Assembly: GCA_018609125.1 (NCBI GenBank) | Contig: JABAYF010000020.1 | Location: 1-64,000, forward strand | DNA: 64,000 nt | Direction of reading: 5' to 3' | Origin: Candidatus Nanopelagicales bacterium | Lineage (GTDB): Bacteria; Actinomycetota; Actinomycetes; S36-B12 | In this document: piece after piece, positions 63,388 through 64,000 of the stretch | How positions within the stretch are numbered: position 1 is the stretch's first letter | How the letters are laid out: the number at the start of each line of letters is the position of its first letter | The notes under the pieces: model-generated | Databases searched by the model: none | Seen by the model: only the letters and a program-made list of their open reading frames with translations | Told to the model about the DNA's origin: nothing | Program-made: the position numbers and the translations under genes

Positions 63388-64000
63388 GGCACCTCCACTT
63401 CTGAAGCCCGTACGTCACTGACGCGATCACGCCAGTCGGCGGGCAGCATGTGGTCGATGAGGTCGTCGACGGTGACCACGCCGATGAGGTGATCGGTCTC
63501 GTCAACAACGGGAAGAGCAACGAGGTTGTAGGTCGCAAAGTAACGGGCGACTTCACCCACCGGTGTTTCGGCCCTAATCGGTTCTAGCGCAACGTCAAGC
63601 AGGGCCGTTACTAACGTGGCCGGCGGTTCGCGAAGCAGGCGTTGAAAATGGCATGTGCCGATATAGCGCCCCGTGGGAGTTTCCAAGGGAGCGCGCACGA
63701 TGTACACCTGGCCGGCCAGTGCGGGGGAAAGATCAGGATTGCGAATGTGAGCGAGTGCATCAGCGACCGTGGCATCCGGTGGCAGCAGGATGGGTTCGGT
63801 GGTCATCATGCCGCCAGCGGTGTAGTCGTCGTAGCGCAGCAGGCGGCGAATATCGGCTGCCTCTTCAGGTTCCATGCGTTCAAGTAGGTCAGCGGCCTGC
63901 TCGGGCGGTAACTCAGAAATAAGATCCGCCGCGTCGTCGGGGTCCATTTCTTCGAGCACATCGGCGGCTCGCTCAGCTTCTAGGCGCTGCAAGATCTCGA
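63384..64000 (-). CDS. MgtE intracellular N domain and CBS-pair protein (5' end outside window)
   Basis: Partial gene; the reading frame runs off the window. The visible 205 codons have an MgtE-N superhelix with repeated DPDDAADLISELPPEQAADLL-type motifs, a linker GGMMTTEPI, and two CBS domains (VADALAHIRNPD; VGEVARYFATYNLVALPVVDE). It ends after the CBS pair without transmembrane helices, so it is not a complete MgtE magnesium channel. It is likely a regulatory protein (Rv1232c-like), perhaps acting with the DUF1003 protein. Confidence 0.85.
   Translation of the reverse strand, partial: EILQRLEAERAADVLEEMDPDDAADLISELPPEQAADLLERMEPEEAADIRRLLRYDDYTAGGMMTTEPILLPPDATVADALAHIRNPDLSPALAGQVYIVRAPLETPTGRYIGTCHFQRLLREPPATLVTALLDVALEPIRAETPVGEVARYFATYNLVALPVVDETDHLIGVVTVDDLIDHMLPADWRDRVSDVRASEVEVP

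Overview
The window is chromosomal core DNA from a high-GC Gram-positive bacterium of the class Actinomycetia. The diagnostic genes are two WhiB-family Fe-S regulators, the MtrA-MtrB-LpqB signalling operon, a mycothiol deacetylase (mshB), the coenzyme F420 genes fbiA, fbiB and fbiC, a DUF3117 protein, an Rv3235-like protein and the actinobacterial succinylase-type dapC/dapD pair. Gene order in several blocks matches what I remember of Mycobacterium tuberculosis (Rv3231-Rv3265, Rv1170-Rv1178, Rv1201-Rv1232). The gaps where other genes should sit suggest a fairly compact genome. I see no rRNA, tRNA, CRISPR array, insertion sequence or prophage, and no gap without a gene exceeds about 220 bp.

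Layout. 1-7.8 kb: end of an unknown gene, a strong terminator, a molybdopterin oxidoreductase, a DUF429 protein, a small membrane protein, an S51 peptidase coupled to an L,D-transpeptidase, an AhpD-like protein and a Cu(I)-type P-ATPase. 8-10.8 kb: GTP-dependent PEP carboxykinase, a WhiB3-like regulator, and a thioredoxin under a CsoR/CstR-type operator. 10.9-25.7 kb: an F420, mannose and cell-envelope block (NDP-sugar pyrophosphorylase, fbiA-fbiB divergent from fbiC, whiB2, a giant glycosyltransferase, DUF5719, DUF3499, manB, Trm112, manA). 25.7-32.2 kb, minus strand: sahH, CPBP protease, mtrA, mtrB, lpqB; sahH has a long structured leader. 32.2-37.8 kb: comF, hpf, a NarL-like regulator, secA, an Rv3235-like gene. 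38-41 kb: a small HTH protein, a SAF/CpaB-like protein and a CpaE/MinD-like ATPase with no other Tad pilus genes. 41-47.4 kb: ychF, pterin dehydratase, a three-gene ABC transporter, typA. 47.4-54.6 kb: S9 peptidase, mshB, DUF6113, VanW-like protein, ferredoxin, dapC. 54.8-59.4 kb: gltA, dapD, a secreted DUF5666-like protein, a folP2-like gene, a DivIVA-like protein, DUF3117. 59.4-64 kb: O-methyltransferase, htrA-like protease, tatB, mrp, DUF1003, and an MgtE-N/CBS protein that runs off the edge.

Shared logic. About twenty genes have a -10-like hexamer ([T/C]A-N3-T) ending exactly 6-8 nt before the start codon and usually no Shine-Dalgarno sequence, so leaderless transcription appears common; I used this to choose several starts. 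A minority (pckG, trxA, whiB2, hpf, fdxC, gltA, the VanW gene, cpaB-like) have clear Shine-Dalgarno sites and longer leaders. Two genes (dapC, and possibly the large glycosyltransferase) seem to start at CTG within a CTGA overlap with the preceding stop codon.

Most of the window is ordinary core genome. I found no defence or mobile system. The observations most worth checking are the sahH leader that appears to sequester its own Shine-Dalgarno sequence, the operator upstream of thioredoxin, the CTG starts, the overlapping divergent fbiA/fbiC promoters and the orphan SAF/CpaE-like pair.
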